A stretch of DNA of 64,000 nt, from positions 868,001 to 932,000 of the forward strand of contig CAVVGZ010000007.1 of NCBI GenBank assembly GCA_963747965.1, in the 5' to 3' direction. The stretch is from CAVVGZ01 sp963747965 (GTDB taxonomy: Bacteria; Chloroflexota; Anaerolineae; Anaerolineales; Anaerolineaceae). A program made the position numbers and the translations under genes. The notes beneath the pieces are model-generated. The model had not been told where the DNA came from, did no database searches, and saw only the letters and a list, made by a program, of their open reading frames with translations. Below, piece by piece: positions 9,076 through 17,925 of this stretch; positions within the stretch are counted from its first letter, which is position 1, and every line of letters starts with the position of its first letter.

Positions 9076-10242
9076 TTAAAACTGACCCTGCATGGATTGG
9101 GCATAACCGGTCAATTCTACATAGCCTTTTCCGCCAACCGGTACCCCTTTATATTCTCCCGCCACGTCCACTGCCCCTTCCCAGTAAATGAAATTCAGGT
9201 TTAATTCCTGGTCATCGAGCAGGGGTTTAATATTCAAAGAGAGGCCTTCGCTGGGAACATCGATCCTCCAATTGGATGGATAAACAGCCCCGGATTGGGC
9301 GCTCTCCCAGGTTTCATTAACCTGGATCTTAAAATCGCCGGCATTCAGTGCCCGGGAGTTTCCCTGCGGGTCAATCCAGATGCCGCGTGAATAAGGGTCG
9401 ATCTCCCCTTCATTGTTGCGGATGGTATATACCATCAATTCATACCCGTTATCAAGCTGCAGGGCAAACCAGTCCCAGCCAACCTGATCCTGGCTCAAGG
9501 CGCTGGTGCTGAACTCATGGTCCATCCAGCTGCTGCCATCCACCTGGAACTGCTCTGCGCCAATGGTGACATTCCCGCTCGAATCCAGCCTCGAAAGGGA
9601 GTAATACATGGAGGCATTTCCTTCCTCAGGACCTTTCTGGCTGTAACCATCCTCCCCCTGCAGCACGGGACCTTTGCTGTCCTTTAAGGTTAAATCCAGC
9701 CGGATATCCCCTTCAGATGCCTGAAGCCGGTATGTATCTGCACCAATCTCCTCCACAGACCAGTCTTCCAGCCAGACCCGGAATTCCGGGTCTGCAGACG
9801 CCCCGGCCAGTCCGGCTGCCCCGCGTCCCAGGCGGTCGAAATAATAAAAACTCCCATCCCGGACATCCGTAATGGCAAAATGCGCCAGGTATACCTGTTC
9901 GGCTGCCCACTGCGACGACCGCGTTGGCCGCAGATCCTCCGGCAGGATAGCCCGCCGGAAAAAGGTGAGCTGGTATCCGAACTCCCTTCCATCTTTGGAG
10001 ACCAGGTTGCCGGTGTAATACCACCACTCCGTCTGGTAGTCCGGATGGGCGCCATGGTCTTCGGGAAACACCAGTTTTACATCCGGGCTGGCAGCCTTGA
10101 AATTGTCCTGGACAGCCGGGGAGGGTATGAGCAGCTGCGTATCTTCCTGCTGTGTCACCCTTGAGCATCCTGCTGCGATAAGAAATAAGAACAGAAACCT
10201 TGTTGTTAGCCAATAAAATGCGTGCAGTCTGCCTTTACTCAT
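9076..10242 (-). CDS. AttH/CrtC-like lipocalin-fold lipoprotein
   Basis: The chosen start (MSKGRLHAFYW) overlaps the upstream permease gene by 8 bases; a longer reading frame only extends into that gene. The 388-residue product has a lipoprotein signal with Cys26 in LFLIAAGC. It then has the AttH/hydroxyneurosporene-hydratase-like domain, recognisable from the N-terminal FPEDHGAHPDYQTEWWYYTGNL, FGYQLTFFRRAI, SSWMDHEFSTSAL and GWDWFALQLDNGYELMVYTIR. Proteins of this fold often sit beside FtsX-type ABC transporters (attEFGH-like layout), as here. It is probably an extracytoplasmic lipid-anchored partner of that transporter. Carotenoid hydration is not implied. Confidence 0.85.
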   Translation of the reverse strand: MSKGRLHAFYWLTTRFLFLFLIAAGCSRVTQQEDTQLLIPSPAVQDNFKAASPDVKLVFPEDHGAHPDYQTEWWYYTGNLVSKDGREFGYQLTFFRRAILPEDLRPTRSSQWAAEQVYLAHFAITDVRDGSFYYFDRLGRGAAGLAGASADPEFRVWLEDWSVEEIGADTYRLQASEGDIRLDLTLKDSKGPVLQGEDGYSQKGPEEGNASMYYSLSRLDSSGNVTIGAEQFQVDGSSWMDHEFSTSALSQDQVGWDWFALQLDNGYELMVYTIRNNEGEIDPYSRGIWIDPQGNSRALNAGDFKIQVNETWESAQSGAVYPSNWRIDVPSEGLSLNIKPLLDDQELNLNFIYWEGAVDVAGEYKGVPVGGKGYVELTGYAQSMQGQF

Positions 10243-12799
10243 AACGGATAGCCTCCACCGTGTGCATCCTGACCAGCCGGTAGGCAGGATAGATGCCAGC
10301 CAGTAAAGCAGCCGCCACCGCCACCAGGACTGCCTGGATGTATACCTCCGGCTGGCTGGAGAGTTGCAGTGTCCACCCAAATGAACGCCGGTTAATGATG
10401 TAAACCAGGATATATGCCAGGATGTAGCCAGTTGGGGCAGCCAGCAGTCCCGCAATGAACCCCATTATCCCGGTTTCCAGCATGACCAGGCCCCACATTT
10501 GCCTGCCGGTCAGCCCAAGAGCCCTCAGGATGCCCATTTCCCTCTGTTTTTCCAGCTGGAGCAGTAAAAGGGTATTTAATATCCCGATAAATGCCACAAC
10601 GGTGGCCAGGATGCGCAGGGCGGAGGTGATGGCAAATGTGCGGTCAAAAATCTTCATCACCTCGGCGCGCAGTTCTTTATTGGGACGCACCAGCAGGGTT
10701 TGGTCGGTGATTAGATTTTGCTCCAAATCGCTGGCAAGCAGGTCGGAATCCACACCATCCTCGAGGCGCAATCCAATCGCTGTGACGGATGGATCCTGCC
10801 AGAGGCTTTGATAGACATCGCTTGCCATCATTACCGTTCCGGTTGTCGAGGAATAATCGAAGAATACTCCCAGCACCTTAAAATCCTGCCAGCCGCTGGT
10901 TGTCAGCAGCCGTAGAGAACTTCCCGGGGAGAGTAAATCTAACCTTCTGGCAATAGGCTCAGAAACCAGGATGCCGCCATTCAGCATTTCCTCCCAGATT
11001 TGCCCACGGTCCACTGTCTTCTGTAAGAATAAACGCTCAAAACCGATATCGCTGTTGGTTGTGGAATCTACATCCACCGCCCCGAAGCTGGATTCCAGCG
11101 TTGTGGAGCGCAGGATATCCACCCTGTTCACCCCCGGAAAGCTCTCCAGCTGGGTAAGAATTGCAGGATCAATACTGGAGGTTGCCGATGTCGCCGAGAA
11201 ACTGGGTGCAGAGATGTAAATGTCACCCTGCAGGCTTTCAGCCAGCCAGACCTGCACGGTGTAGCGAAAACTTTCAATCATTACCCCCACCCCGATTGAA
11301 ACAGCCAATGCAATCATCAGGGCGGTGACAGCTACGGAGGTACGGCTGATTGTTTTCGCCAGGTTGCGCGGCGCCATTTTTCCCAGCAGTCCGAAGGGTA
11401 TGCTCAACAGTGGAGCAAATCCTTTAAGCATAAAGGCCATGACCAAACCTGCCATCAAGGCAATTGCCATTACGATGGCAAAGGTGCCCCCAAACCCCAA
11501 CAGGATGTTGTCCGGTTTAATGGAAAACAACAGCAGTCCAACCAGGAACAGCAAAACACCGCCTGCAGCGGCCAGGCGTATATTCCTATCGGCCTTTGTC
11601 TCCAATCCTGAGCGCTGCATGGCAAGGTATGGGGGTGTAGTGGAAGCCTCCACCGCCGGGAACACCGCTGCCAGCATTGTGGCAATAATTCCCAGGGCAG
11701 CGCCTCGAACCAGGCTGCCGGCCGGGATACTTACCGACCGCACCGTTGTTGTGAAAAACAAATCTTCAATTGTCTGGGATACCAGTTTCACGGTTTCCTG
11801 GGATAGGAGAAGCCCCAACCCAATCCCCAGTGCGCTGCCAATTAAACCAACCAGGAAGGCTTCTCCCAGCACCAGTGCAAATACCTCGCGCCTGGTGACC
11901 CCCAGGCTGCGCATCGTGCCATACAGGGATCGGCGCTGGACAACTGCAAAGGTCATCGTGTTGTAGATTAAGAACAGTCCTACCAGCAATGCCAGCAGGC
12001 TCAGGGCAGTCAGGTTTAATTTGAAAGCCTCGCTCATCTCCCGGATGGCTCCCTGCCGCGACGAAGCCTCGATCAGCCGGGCACCTTGCGGGAGCCAGTT
12101 GGAAATCCTGGCTGCCGCTTCGGGATCATTTTCCGGAAGGATCAGATCAATGCTGTCAATCCACCCGCTCCTGCCGGTAATTTCCTGTGCCGTTGCTATA
12201 TCAGCGATGATGACGCCGTTGAGCTGCCGGCGCGTGATATCATCCGGCGAATCCAGGAGTCCGGCAACAAATGCCTGCCTGGTTAAACCGTCCACCTCAA
12301 TATCGATCAATGAGCCAGGCAGCAAATCCTTTTCCCGGGCTAGATCAAGCGAGAGGTATACCGCACCTGGCCGGCTTAGAAAGGTGATTAATTGCTCGAA
12401 ATTTACCGACTGGTTCCAGGCAATATAATTCCGGAATGGAGCATCAGCAAACGGATCCAGCCCCAGGAGCTGAAAGTTTTTCTCCCCCAATTGAGGAGAG
12501 GTGACATAATTGGAGATCAGTGGGGCAGCTGTTCGGGCAATCCCGGCGGCTTTGAAATCGGCGTAAATGTTCTCATCCAATCCCAGCGGCCCGCCTATAA
12601 TTTGATGCGTTGCTTTGCCAGCCAGGGCTTCCGTGCTGAGGGTAAACGATACGGCCGCGCTTTGATTGGCAACATCGATCGACACGGCAACCGCTACCCC
12701 AAGAGCCACTCCAAGGATCATCATCACGCTCTGCAAAAGATGCCTTTGCAGATAGCGGTAGCTGATCCTCCACATTCCCAGGGGAAAAAGCGGCGGCAT
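10235..12799 (-). CDS. FtsX-like ABC transporter permease
   Basis: This 854-residue permease has a membrane anchor at the N-terminus (SVMMILGVALGVAVAVSI), a large extracytoplasmic domain, FtsX helices (LNLTALSLLALLVGLFLIYNTMTFAVVQRR ... YGTMRSLGVTRREVFALVLGEA) and a repeat of the same layout ending in ILRALGLTGRQMWGLVMLE and YPAYRLVRMHTVEAIRYE. This is the double-FtsX layout of transporters or mechanotransmission complexes that act on lipoproteins or other envelope substrates. Its ATG overlaps the ATPase stop by one base (TGATG), and the AttH-like gene starts before its end. The three genes are therefore translationally coupled and form one cassette. Confidence 0.93.
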   Translation of the reverse strand: MPPLFPLGMWRISYRYLQRHLLQSVMMILGVALGVAVAVSIDVANQSAAVSFTLSTEALAGKATHQIIGGPLGLDENIYADFKAAGIARTAAPLISNYVTSPQLGEKNFQLLGLDPFADAPFRNYIAWNQSVNFEQLITFLSRPGAVYLSLDLAREKDLLPGSLIDIEVDGLTRQAFVAGLLDSPDDITRRQLNGVIIADIATAQEITGRSGWIDSIDLILPENDPEAAARISNWLPQGARLIEASSRQGAIREMSEAFKLNLTALSLLALLVGLFLIYNTMTFAVVQRRSLYGTMRSLGVTRREVFALVLGEAFLVGLIGSALGIGLGLLLSQETVKLVSQTIEDLFFTTTVRSVSIPAGSLVRGAALGIIATMLAAVFPAVEASTTPPYLAMQRSGLETKADRNIRLAAAGGVLLFLVGLLLFSIKPDNILLGFGGTFAIVMAIALMAGLVMAFMLKGFAPLLSIPFGLLGKMAPRNLAKTISRTSVAVTALMIALAVSIGVGVMIESFRYTVQVWLAESLQGDIYISAPSFSATSATSSIDPAILTQLESFPGVNRVDILRSTTLESSFGAVDVDSTTNSDIGFERLFLQKTVDRGQIWEEMLNGGILVSEPIARRLDLLSPGSSLRLLTTSGWQDFKVLGVFFDYSSTTGTVMMASDVYQSLWQDPSVTAIGLRLEDGVDSDLLASDLEQNLITDQTLLVRPNKELRAEVMKIFDRTFAITSALRILATVVAFIGILNTLLLLQLEKQREMGILRALGLTGRQMWGLVMLETGIMGFIAGLLAAPTGYILAYILVYIINRRSFGWTLQLSSQPEVYIQAVLVAVAAALLAGIYPAYRLVRMHTVEAIRYE

Positions 12800-13602
12800 C
12801 AGCAGTCCCTGTTTTCCAATAGTTTGCCATTGCAGAGTGAGAACCTGGCATCCGCATAGCTGGCAGCTTCCTGGCTGTGGGTGACCATGATCACATTTTT
12901 ACCTGCCTGGCGGGTTAAACGATCCAAAAGGTTCAAGATCTGCCGGCCGGTCTCTTCATCCAGATTCCCGGTGGGTTCATCTGCCAGCACCAGGATTGGA
13001 TTGTGAACCAGCGCCCGGGCAATTGCCACCCGCTGCTGCTCACCACCCGACAGTTTGTCCGGGAATGTTTTTACCCTGTCCAACAGACCCACTTCCTCCA
13101 GCAGGTTTTTTGCCCTTTCAATCCCGGCTCCTTTATAGGTTCCGTTTAATTCCAGGGGTAAGGTGACATTTTCCCAGACTGTCAGGGTAGGGATCAGGTT
13201 AAAAAACTGGAATATAAAACCGATCATCTGCCGCCTGAAAAGGGTCAGCTCAAAATCGCTAAGGGCTGCCATATCCCTGCCCATAAAGTTGATCCTGCCC
13301 TCGTCAGCCCGGTCGATGCCGCTGATCAAGTTTAACAAGGTCGTCTTCCCGGTACCGCTTTTACCCAGGACGGCAATAGACTGCGCCGGATAAACCTCCA
13401 ATCCTGCTTGATCCAAAACAACCCGGATTTTTTCACCCTCCTGGTAAGACTTGGATAAACCTTCAATCACCAGGATTGGCTTTCTATCATCCATGCCTTC
13501 CTGCACTGACTCCATATTTCCAGGAGGATTTTGAATTTGACTATTCATATCGGGATAGGTCCTTGAGTTTTTACGTTTTTTATTGATCAAATTGTAAATC
13601 AT
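12799..13602 (-). CDS. ABC transporter ATP-binding protein (LolD/MacB type)
   Basis: This 267-residue ATPase pairs with the FtsX permease. Motifs are Walker A GKSGTGKTT, Q-loop FIFQFFNLIPTLTVWENV, signature LSGGEQQRVAIARAL, Walker B ILVLADEPTGNLD and the H-loop MVTHSQEA. The DEPTGNLDEETG segment is typical of the LolD/MacB/FtsE group. The N-terminus is uncertain: Met1 (used here), Met19, Met30 and Met37 are all possible, and conserved sequence begins only at PILVIEGLSKSYQEG. The cassette runs in the order ATPase, permease, AttH-like lipoprotein. Confidence 0.92.
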   Translation of the reverse strand: MIYNLINKKRKNSRTYPDMNSQIQNPPGNMESVQEGMDDRKPILVIEGLSKSYQEGEKIRVVLDQAGLEVYPAQSIAVLGKSGTGKTTLLNLISGIDRADEGRINFMGRDMAALSDFELTLFRRQMIGFIFQFFNLIPTLTVWENVTLPLELNGTYKGAGIERAKNLLEEVGLLDRVKTFPDKLSGGEQQRVAIARALVHNPILVLADEPTGNLDEETGRQILNLLDRLTRQAGKNVIMVTHSQEAASYADARFSLCNGKLLENRDC

Positions 13603-13704
13603 TGGGGCAGGATGTGGATAACGTTTGTGTAACCTTATTTTGAAAGCAGGAAAATTAGCAGTAAATTTAACAATTTTCTAAGACATTCCACCCGGCAAAT
13701 CCTG

Positions 13705-13710
13705 TATAAT
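13705..13710 (+). promoter_or_regulatory. -10 box of the tmRNA promoter
   Basis: TATAAT lies eight bases before the inferred tmRNA 5' end. The -35 match is weak (AAGACA at 13680-13685 would need a 19-base spacer). Confidence 0.5.
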
Positions 13711-13718
13711 AAAGATGA

Positions 13719-14112
13719 GGGGATGACAGGCTTCGACGGGAGAGGCTGGCCCCGAACTGCGAGTCGAGAGGTGCCGACCTCGGAAAATCAGCACAAAAAA
13801 ACAAGTGCCAATCGCACTACCTACACGGCGATGCCCCTCGCTGCTTAATTGCAGCTAAGGCAAAACCCAAGGTCTCCTCGTGAGACCCGTCCGCCTACCC
13901 CGCCCTCCTGCCGGCGGTAGAACGGGCGTCAAAAAGCCGGAGTGCCGTACAGGACGTCACGAACTGTGCGAAAGAGGGCTTTCGGGCTCAAGTGGCTAAC
14001 CGGATGCCGGTCTGTTGATCTCCCTGCAGCCAGTGAAATTAAAGATCGACTAAACTCGTAGATGTTCGAGGGTTGATTCTTTCGGACGCGGGTTCGATTC
14101 CCGCCATCTCCA
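13719..14112 (+). ncRNA. ssrA: Transfer-messenger RNA (tmRNA)
   Basis: tmRNA rescues stalled ribosomes and tags nascent proteins for proteolysis with SmpB. The 5' end GGGGATGACAGGCTTCGACGGG and the 3' end GGGTTCGATTCCCGCCATCTCCA form the tRNA-like domain (GGGGATG pairs with CATCTCC, one G-U). The tag frame runs from a GCC resume codon at 13807 to TAA at 13846-13848 and reads ANRTTYTAMPLAA, ending in the LAA degron expected for ClpXP-type recognition. CCA is not fully encoded (CCT follows the discriminator A). Length is about 394 nt in one piece. A strong hairpin terminator follows at once. Confidence 0.96.
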
Positions 14113-14121
14113 CCTGGATTC

Positions 14122-14149
14122 AAAAAAGCTGGCTAAAGCCAGCTTTTTT
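14122..14149. terminator. Intrinsic terminator after tmRNA (bidirectional)
   Basis: This is a perfect 12-bp stem, AAAAAAGCTGGC with GCCAGCTTTTTT, around a four-base loop. It lies between the tmRNA and the convergent methyltransferase gene and can act on both strands. Confidence 0.85.
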
Positions 14150-14158
14150 GTTATCCGT

Positions 14159-15367
14159 TCACCAGGCCGCCTGGCAGACCAGGCCCTTTAGATAATTACC
14201 CTCCGGAAAATGGAGTGAAACGGGGTGGTCCGGACTCTGCCAGAGCCGTTCCACAATTTTGGCATCCACACCGGCATCGAGAGCAGCCCCTGCCACAATT
14301 TTCTGGAATAAATCGGCCGATACCCCGCCTGAGCATGAGAAGGTAAAGAGGGTTCCCCCAGGTTTCAACAATTTAAAGGCCAGCAGATTGATGTCTTTAT
14401 AAGCCCTGGCAGCGCGTTCCACCTGGGAGATGGTGGGTGCAAACTTGGGAGGGTCGAGAACAATTGCATCAAAACTGCTGGCGCGGTCCCTCAAGCGCCG
14501 TAGTTCCTGGAAGACATCCCCTTCAATCCATTCGGAAGAATCCGGATTGTATCCGTTCAGGCTCAAATTTTCCCTGGCCAGCTGCAGAGCACTGCCGGAA
14601 CTGTCAATGGAACACACATTTCCTATACCGGCAGTTAACGCAGCCACGGAGAAAGCCCCCGTATAGCAAAAACAGTTCAGCAGGGAGCCGCCGCTGTCCC
14701 GGTTTGAGAGATATTCCTGCAGGCGCAGGCGGTTTTGCCTCTGGTCCAGGTAAAAGCCGGTTTTATGGCCGTCCTGGTAATCCACCAGGTAGCGCTGATT
14801 ACCTTCTTTGATGACCACCGGGCAGGCAGCTTCGCTTCCAAACAGCAAGCCGGATTTTTGCTCCAATCCCTCCAGCTTGCGCACGTCCACATCCGAGCGC
14901 TCATAGATGCAGTCGGCATCAATCATTTCACTCATCAGCGAAATCAGACTTTCCCGCCAGAATTCTGCACCGGCAGACAGGAATTGGAGCACCAGCACCC
15001 GATCATAGATATCGGCGACGAATCCGGGCAGACCGTCTGATTCGGCGTTGACCAGCCGTACAGCTCCGCCGGGCTGAAACAAACCCATTTGCTTACGCAG
15101 TTGGAATGCATGCTGTAAACGAGTTTTAAACAAGTCCGGATTTACAGGTTCATCAGTAAAAGTCCACACCCGCGCCCTGATTTGCGAGACGGGGCTGTAG
15201 GCAGCCCGGGCAAGCATGTTTCCCGAAGCGTCATTTATCAGGACCGTGCTGCCTGGGGCAGGGTTTCCTTCCAGGCGGTCAACAGCCCCGGAAAAGATCC
15301 ATGGATGTAAATGCCGGATAGATTTTTCCCTCCCGGGCTTCAATATTAATGTTTGATTTTTTTCCAT
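14159..15367 (-). CDS. RlmI-type class I SAM-dependent rRNA methyltransferase
   Basis: This protein resembles RlmI (23S rRNA m5C1962 methyltransferase) and its relatives. I start it at ATG 15365-15367 (MEKNQTLILKPGREKSIRHLHPWIFSGAV), giving 402 residues; a TTG ten codons upstream overlaps the ligA stop and is an alternative. A PUA-like N-terminus carries HPWIFSGA. The SAM motif is NCFCYTGAFSVAAL, motif IV is IVLDPPKFAP, and the FTFSCSGGVS block carries the candidate catalytic Cys. It sits directly downstream of ligA and may be cotranscribed with it. Confidence 0.88.
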   Translation of the reverse strand: MEKNQTLILKPGREKSIRHLHPWIFSGAVDRLEGNPAPGSTVLINDASGNMLARAAYSPVSQIRARVWTFTDEPVNPDLFKTRLQHAFQLRKQMGLFQPGGAVRLVNAESDGLPGFVADIYDRVLVLQFLSAGAEFWRESLISLMSEMIDADCIYERSDVDVRKLEGLEQKSGLLFGSEAACPVVIKEGNQRYLVDYQDGHKTGFYLDQRQNRLRLQEYLSNRDSGGSLLNCFCYTGAFSVAALTAGIGNVCSIDSSGSALQLARENLSLNGYNPDSSEWIEGDVFQELRRLRDRASSFDAIVLDPPKFAPTISQVERAARAYKDINLLAFKLLKPGGTLFTFSCSGGVSADLFQKIVAGAALDAGVDAKIVERLWQSPDHPVSLHFPEGNYLKGLVCQAAW

Positions 15368-15393
15368 CTGGATATTCTTCTCTTTGTAAGGGT

Positions 15394-17433
15394 TCAATCG
15401 ATTTTAAGCTTCCCCAGGATTGCCAACAAGCCGGCCTCATCCAGGGTAGCAACTCCCAGCTGCTTCGCTTTTTGCAGCTTAGAACCGGCTTCTTCACCAA
15501 CCACAAGGTAGTCGGTTTTGGCACTCACGCTGCTGCTGACCTTTCCGCCGGAATTCTGGATAAGCTCTTTGGCCTCCTCACGGCTGTATGTTGGCAGAGT
15601 ACCGGTAAGAACAAATGTCAGCCCGGAGAGCGGCAGCCGGTCCGGTTCTGCTCCACCAGCCTGGTCATTGACCGGCCAGACCCCTGCTGCGCGGAACTTC
15701 TCCAGCAGGTTAAGGTTAGCCGGTTTATGAAACCAATCCACAATTGCTGCGGCAATATTCGGCCCTACTCCTTCAATCATCTGCAATTCCTCAAGGGATG
15801 CCCGGCTCAAATGGTCCAGGTCAGGGTAACGCCGGGAAAGGTCTTCGGCCATCACTTCACCCACCCCGCGGATGCCCAGGGCAGTAATAAAGCGGGACAG
15901 GGGCCGTTTGCGCGAGGCATCTATGGCTTCCAGGACGTTTTCCGCCTTTTTCTCAGCAAAACCCTCCAGCTGGAGCAAATCTTCCTTCTTCAGGGTGTAC
16001 AAATCCGCCAGGTCTTTTACAAGTCCAGCCTCAATGATCTGCTGCCCGATGCGGATGCCCAATCCCACCATATCCATCGCCCCGCGTGAAACAAAATGTT
16101 CCAGGTGCCGCACAAGCTGGGCCGGACAGTTGGTATTGACGCAGTACCAGGCAACTTCACCCGGTATGCACTCCACCACCTCCCCGCAGGAAGGGCAGTT
16201 GTCCGGGGGTATGTAAGGCGGTTCATTTCCGGTGCGGTTCTCGACTACCGGACCAATGACATAAGGGATGACATCACCGGCACGCTTCACCAGCACCCGG
16301 TCACCCTCCCGGATGTCCTTCTCATTAATAAAATCAAAATTATGCAGGGTTGCCTGGCGCACAATAACCCCCCCCACCTCAACCGGTTCCAGCACAGCAT
16401 AAGGCGTCAGTACCCCGGTTCGACCCACATTGACCCGGATTTCCCTCAGGTTGGTGGTTACTTCCCGGGCGGGAAATTTAAATGCCAGGGCACCGCGCGG
16501 GTCTTTTCCAACATATCCAAGATCGTTTGCAAGCTCCAGATTGTTGATCTTGATCACCACTCCATCCACTTCAAAAGGAAGCTCGTCACGTATTTGAACC
16601 CATTTTTCGCAAGCTTTCAGGACAGAATCAAGGTCTTTGCAATATTGAACCTGGTCAGAAACCGGGAACCCAAGCTCACGGAAATAATTCAAGGTCTCCC
16701 ACTGGGTTGGGGGTACATCCCCTTCAGAAAAAACAATATTGTAAACCAGCAGTTTCAGCGGCCGCGTGGCGGTAATATTGGCATCCAGCTGGCGCAAAGA
16801 ACCAGCAGCGGTGTTGCGGGGATTGACATAAGTGCGTTCACCTGCTTCGGAAAGCCTGCGATTCAATTCCTCAAAATCATCCAGCCAGATCAATGCCTCA
16901 CCGCGCACGACCAGGTATTCCGGAACCTGCAGTACGGATTTTTCAACCGGAATATGAAGCGGCAGCGAATGCACCGTGCGTAAATTGGCCGTAATATCTT
17001 CCCCAACCGATCCATCCCCGCGCGTTGCCCCCTGGACAAAATTTCCCTGGCGGTAATGCAGCACAACGGTAAGGCCGTCCAATTTCGGTTCAACCACAAA
17101 ATCAGCAGTGCTGACGCGGGCGTCCAGCTTGCGGATACGTTCGTACCAGGCAACGATCTCCTCCAGGTTGAAAGCATTCGACAGGCTGAGAATTGGAGCT
17201 GGATGTTCGGTTTTCTGGAATTTCTCGGATGGTGGAGCTCCTGCCCTTTGGGTGGGAGATGTGGCAGTTATCCATTCCGGGTGTTCCTTTTCCAGCCTGC
17301 GCAACCTTTCCATCAGTTGATCGTATTCATAATCGCTGATGATGGGTGCATCCAGGACATGATAGCGGTAATTATGAAAATGGATTTGCCGGCGGAGTTC
17401 TTCGATTTCCTGTTTTAAGTCAGTTTCATTCAT
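15394..17433 (-). CDS. ligA: NAD-dependent DNA ligase LigA
   Basis: LigA is the 679-residue replicative ligase that seals nicks using NAD+. The order is an N-terminal Ia domain (HFHNYRYHVLDAPIISDYEYDQLM), the nucleotidyltransferase domain with the adenylated lysine Lys117 (VEPKLDG), an OB fold, a four-Cys zinc finger (CPSC ... CVNTNCP), helix-hairpin-helix repeats (GLGIRIGQQIIEAGL, ALGIRGVGEVMAEDL, IEGVGPNIAAAI) and a C-terminal BRCT domain (GLTFVLTGTLPTYSREEAKELI). Length and order are canonical. Confidence 0.97.
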   Translation of the reverse strand: MNETDLKQEIEELRRQIHFHNYRYHVLDAPIISDYEYDQLMERLRRLEKEHPEWITATSPTQRAGAPPSEKFQKTEHPAPILSLSNAFNLEEIVAWYERIRKLDARVSTADFVVEPKLDGLTVVLHYRQGNFVQGATRGDGSVGEDITANLRTVHSLPLHIPVEKSVLQVPEYLVVRGEALIWLDDFEELNRRLSEAGERTYVNPRNTAAGSLRQLDANITATRPLKLLVYNIVFSEGDVPPTQWETLNYFRELGFPVSDQVQYCKDLDSVLKACEKWVQIRDELPFEVDGVVIKINNLELANDLGYVGKDPRGALAFKFPAREVTTNLREIRVNVGRTGVLTPYAVLEPVEVGGVIVRQATLHNFDFINEKDIREGDRVLVKRAGDVIPYVIGPVVENRTGNEPPYIPPDNCPSCGEVVECIPGEVAWYCVNTNCPAQLVRHLEHFVSRGAMDMVGLGIRIGQQIIEAGLVKDLADLYTLKKEDLLQLEGFAEKKAENVLEAIDASRKRPLSRFITALGIRGVGEVMAEDLSRRYPDLDHLSRASLEELQMIEGVGPNIAAAIVDWFHKPANLNLLEKFRAAGVWPVNDQAGGAEPDRLPLSGLTFVLTGTLPTYSREEAKELIQNSGGKVSSSVSAKTDYLVVGEEAGSKLQKAKQLGVATLDEAGLLAILGKLKID

Positions 17434-17459
17434 TCTTAATTATAAAACACACAGCCGGA

Positions 17460-17489
17460 TTGCAATAAACCGTAAACAAAAAATATGTT
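17460..17489 (+). promoter_or_regulatory. Candidate promoter of the Cys-Ala tail / radical SAM cluster
   Basis: TTGCAA (17460-17465) and TATGTT (17484-17489) have an 18-base spacer and sit about 25 bases before the first gene of the cluster. It is the only plausible promoter seen ahead of the block. Confidence 0.35.
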
Positions 17490-17515
17490 AAACTAAACTT
17501 AAACGGAGGTACACC

Positions 17516-17887
17516 ATGGGTTGCGGAAGAACAGTCTCGTTTATTGCTGCAGGAATTATGATTTTCTTTGGAGTATTGTTCATCTGGGCTACTTTCAGCC
17601 CCAATGGGCAAACCGGCTGGCTGGCTATAGGTCTGATCAGCGTAATAATTGGTTTTGCCCTGATCTATGTTGGCTACCGCATGCGCCCGGTACCCGAACA
17701 AAGTGCCGGAGCAGGGACTACACTGACCATTGATCTACCCGGTGAGGTAAAAATCGAATCGATGAAGTGCCAGAAGTGCGGCGGGACGTTATCCAGCGAA
17801 AACGTGCAGTTGGTGGCAGGCGCCCCGGTTGTGTCCTGCCCGTTTTGCGGATCAACCTACCAGCTTACCGAAGAACCTAAATGGTAA
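17516..17887 (+). CDS. Small two-TM membrane protein with zinc ribbon
   Basis: This 123-residue protein has two hydrophobic segments (about residues 8-26 and 35-54), then a basic stretch and a C-terminal zinc ribbon with Cys85/Cys88 (CQKC) and Cys108/Cys111 (CPFC). The ribbon should face the cytoplasm. The start is ATG with a strong GGAGGT upstream. It is the first gene of a same-strand run that continues with the Cys-Ala tail protein (38 bases on) and two radical SAM proteins. The function is unknown. The position suggests a membrane adaptor of that system, but this is inference. Confidence 0.7.
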   Translation: MGCGRTVSFIAAGIMIFFGVLFIWATFSPNGQTGWLAIGLISVIIGFALIYVGYRMRPVPEQSAGAGTTLTIDLPGEVKIESMKCQKCGGTLSSENVQLVAGAPVVSCPFCGSTYQLTEEPKW

Positions 17888-17925
17888 TAACCCAAAAAGG
17901 GTTGTGGTTTCCAGGAGTTAAATAA

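Noticed and set aside
9076..10455. Longer start for the AttH-like gene
   Set aside because: The extension runs into the permease gene in another frame, and the lipoprotein signal begins only at MSKGRL.
15349..16983. Long plus-strand frames across ligA
   Set aside because: They are shadows of the ligase gene; no motifs or ribosome binding sites.
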